Positions 4,552 to 5,701 of a stretch of DNA of 5,701 nt are shown one piece after another; the stretch's first letter is position 1; each line of letters opens with the position of its first letter. The DNA is from Anaerolineae bacterium. Its GTDB lineage: Bacteria > Chloroflexota > Anaerolineae > 4572-78 > NAK82. The notes beneath the pieces are model-generated. The model made no database searches. It had not been told where the DNA came from and saw nothing but the letters and a program-made list of their open reading frames with translations. Made by a program: the position numbers and the translations under genes. The stretch lies in contig JAUVRU010000173.1 of NCBI GenBank assembly GCA_030597485.1, forward strand, positions 1 through 5,701, written 5' to 3'.

Positions 4552-5484
4552 GTGGACACAACCAACACGATTGGCGTCATCACAATAGTCATTCAGCTCA
4601 TCTTCCTGGAGGGCATCCTCTCGATAGACAATGCAGCCGTGCTGGGCGCGCTGGTATCGGTACTGCCCACCGACCAACCAGTTCCTTATCCCGGGCCACT
4701 GCAGTTCTTACAACCAGCCACAGATCGGGTGCTGGGCATGCAGCAGATGGCCGCCTTGAAGGTCGGTCTGCTGGGAGCTTACATGGGCCGTGGCTTGATG
4801 TTGGTGCTGGCCTCCTGGGTGATTGAAAATCCCTTCTTGAAGATCCTGGGAGCAGCCTACCTGGTCAAGCTGGCCTTTGAACATCTCTCTCAACCAGACC
4901 AGCCGGGCGAGGAAGAGACACAACAGCGAGCCCGCGCTGCCGGCATCAGTTTCTGGATGGTGGTGCTCAACGTGGAGTTGGCTGATTTGGCCTTTAGTCT
5001 GGACAATGTGGTAGCAGCGGTGGCCCTTTCCGATGCGTTGTGGGTAGTGATGCTGGGCGTAGCTCTTGGCATCGTCACCATGCGGTTCGCGGCGGGCATC
5101 TTCACCCGGATGATCAGGTGGGAGCCCATCCTGGCCACAGCTGCCTACATTGTGGTGCTTAACATTGGCGCGGAGCTGCTGCTGGCCGAGTTCTTCCATG
5201 TGCACTTCGAGGCCTGGCAGAAGTTCGTCATATCGGCCGCCACCCTCGTCCTGTGCGTGGCTTACGCCCGCATAGAGTTCCTGCACGTACTGGCACCGGT
5301 TTTCCGTTGGATTGGCCAGGGCATGGGCAACGTGAATGAGCTCTTCGACTGGGCGCTGAAGCCTGTTATCCTTCTCGTCAAATGGGTCTTCATCTTGCTG
5401 ACCAAACCCGGCGCGTTACTGCGCCACCGTCAGACGGCAGCCCGCCCCCCAGTGCCCCAGGCCAGACCTAGCCCCGGCCAATAG
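4552..5484 (+). CDS. TerC-family integral membrane protein
   Basis: A 310-residue polytopic membrane protein of the TerC family, whose members include tellurite-resistance TerC and the manganese exporters Alx/YkoY. Metal export is the likely but unproven role. Two signature repeats are clear: E20-GILS-I-D26-N27 in the first membrane segment and E142-LADLAFSL-D151-N152 in the fourth, the acidic/Asn residues conserved in the family. Hydrophobic segments lie near 7-37, 67-90, 94-112, 133-158, 160-184, 192-212, 225-248 and 270-284. A Pro-rich loop (39-60) and an Arg/Pro-rich cytoplasm-like tail (285-310) flank the core. The open frame reaches back to 4423, but those residues look like leader. GTG 4552 has GAGGGG (4537-4542) 9 nt upstream and starts just before the first membrane segment, so I chose it. 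The next gene follows 52 nt later with no terminator seen. Confidence 0.88.
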   Translation: MDTTNTIGVITIVIQLIFLEGILSIDNAAVLGALVSVLPTDQPVPYPGPLQFLQPATDRVLGMQQMAALKVGLLGAYMGRGLMLVLASWVIENPFLKILGAAYLVKLAFEHLSQPDQPGEEETQQRARAAGISFWMVVLNVELADLAFSLDNVVAAVALSDALWVVMLGVALGIVTMRFAAGIFTRMIRWEPILATAAYIVVLNIGAELLLAEFFHVHFEAWQKFVISAATLVLCVAYARIEFLHVLAPVFRWIGQGMGNVNELFDWALKPVILLVKWVFILLTKPGALLRHRQTAARPPVPQARPSPGQ

Positions 5485-5536
5485 CACATCTGAGGTCAGT
5501 CAGAACAAGAAATCTCAGCTCAATAGAAAGAGGACT

Positions 5537-5701
5537 GTGCTTCAAAAGGCCGGATTGTTCCTGCTGCTACTCCACAAAGGAAGTAGCCGGCGCTATTGGG
5601 AGGTAGACGCCCTGCGCGGCCTGGCCATCGCGCTGATCGTCATCTATCACCTGGCGTTCGATCTGACCTATTTTGGCTATTATCACGCCAACGTGTTCAA
5701 C
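5537..5701 (+). CDS. DUF1624 / heparan-alpha-glucosaminide N-acetyltransferase-like membrane protein (5' part only)
   Basis: The first 55 residues of a membrane protein that continues past the right edge. The motif RYWEVDALRGLAIALIVIYH (residues 19-38), followed by LAFDLTYFGYY (39-49), is characteristic of DUF1624/HGSNAT-like transmembrane acyltransferases: an Asp-Ala-Leu-Arg-Gly turn entering the first membrane helix, then His and FDL. These proteins are thought to move acetyl or other acyl groups across the membrane; the bacterial substrates are mostly unknown. GTG 5537 is the most upstream good start, with AGAGG only 3 nt before it. TTG 5555 with AAGG 5 nt upstream is an alternative and would shorten the N-terminus by six residues. 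It lies 52 nt after the TerC-family gene on the same strand and is probably co-transcribed; no functional link between the two is evident. Confidence 0.78.
   Translation, partial: MLQKAGLFLLLLHKGSSRRYWEVDALRGLAIALIVIYHLAFDLTYFGYYHANVFN

Overview
The window looks like a chromosomal piece of a bacterium of the Chloroflexota, most like the Caldilinea/Anaerolineae group. This rests on the style of the zinc-ribbon helicase-loader-like protein, a DnaD-domain protein outside the Firmicutes, and moderately GC-rich DNA. The assignment is inference; no marker gene here fixes the taxonomy.

Left half, minus strand, read right to left: a bifunctional-nuclease (DUF151) protein (3562-3062), then after a leader with a candidate promoter the replicative helicase DnaB (2912-1542), a DnaD-domain replication protein (1535-834), and a DnaC/DnaI-type AAA+ ATPase with an N-terminal zinc ribbon (913 to beyond position 1). 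The last three are packed with a 6-nt gap and an 80-nt overlap. Together they form a compact helicase-loading cassette: the helicase, a DnaD-type remodeller or adaptor, and a probable loader.

Middle, 3563-4181: no convincing protein gene. It holds a near-consensus plus-strand sigma70-type promoter (TTGAAA, 17 nt, TGA-TATAAT), about 250 nt rich in inverted repeats, and a 13-bp perfect hairpin at 4119-4153. I read this as a candidate independent structured noncoding RNA of about 290 nt that I cannot assign to a known family. Facing it on the minus strand is a small two-cluster ferredoxin gene (start GTG 4376). Its second Fe-S motif has Trp in place of a Cys, and its frame lacks a stop where the ferredoxin domain ends (Trp codon 4181-4179). 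The frame therefore runs through the hairpin and antisense to the RNA, to 3816.

Right part, plus strand: a divergent region (4377-4551) with a repeated GAGGGGCAACAA motif, one inverted copy of its last ten bases, and overlapping candidate promoters. Then come a TerC-family integral membrane protein (4552-5484) and the start of a DUF1624/heparan-alpha-glucosaminide N-acetyltransferase-like membrane protein (5537 to beyond the right edge), probably co-transcribed.

The most interesting items are the orphan RNA locus, the altered and stop-less ferredoxin opposite it, and the shared repeat that touches the ribosome binding sites of both divergent genes.
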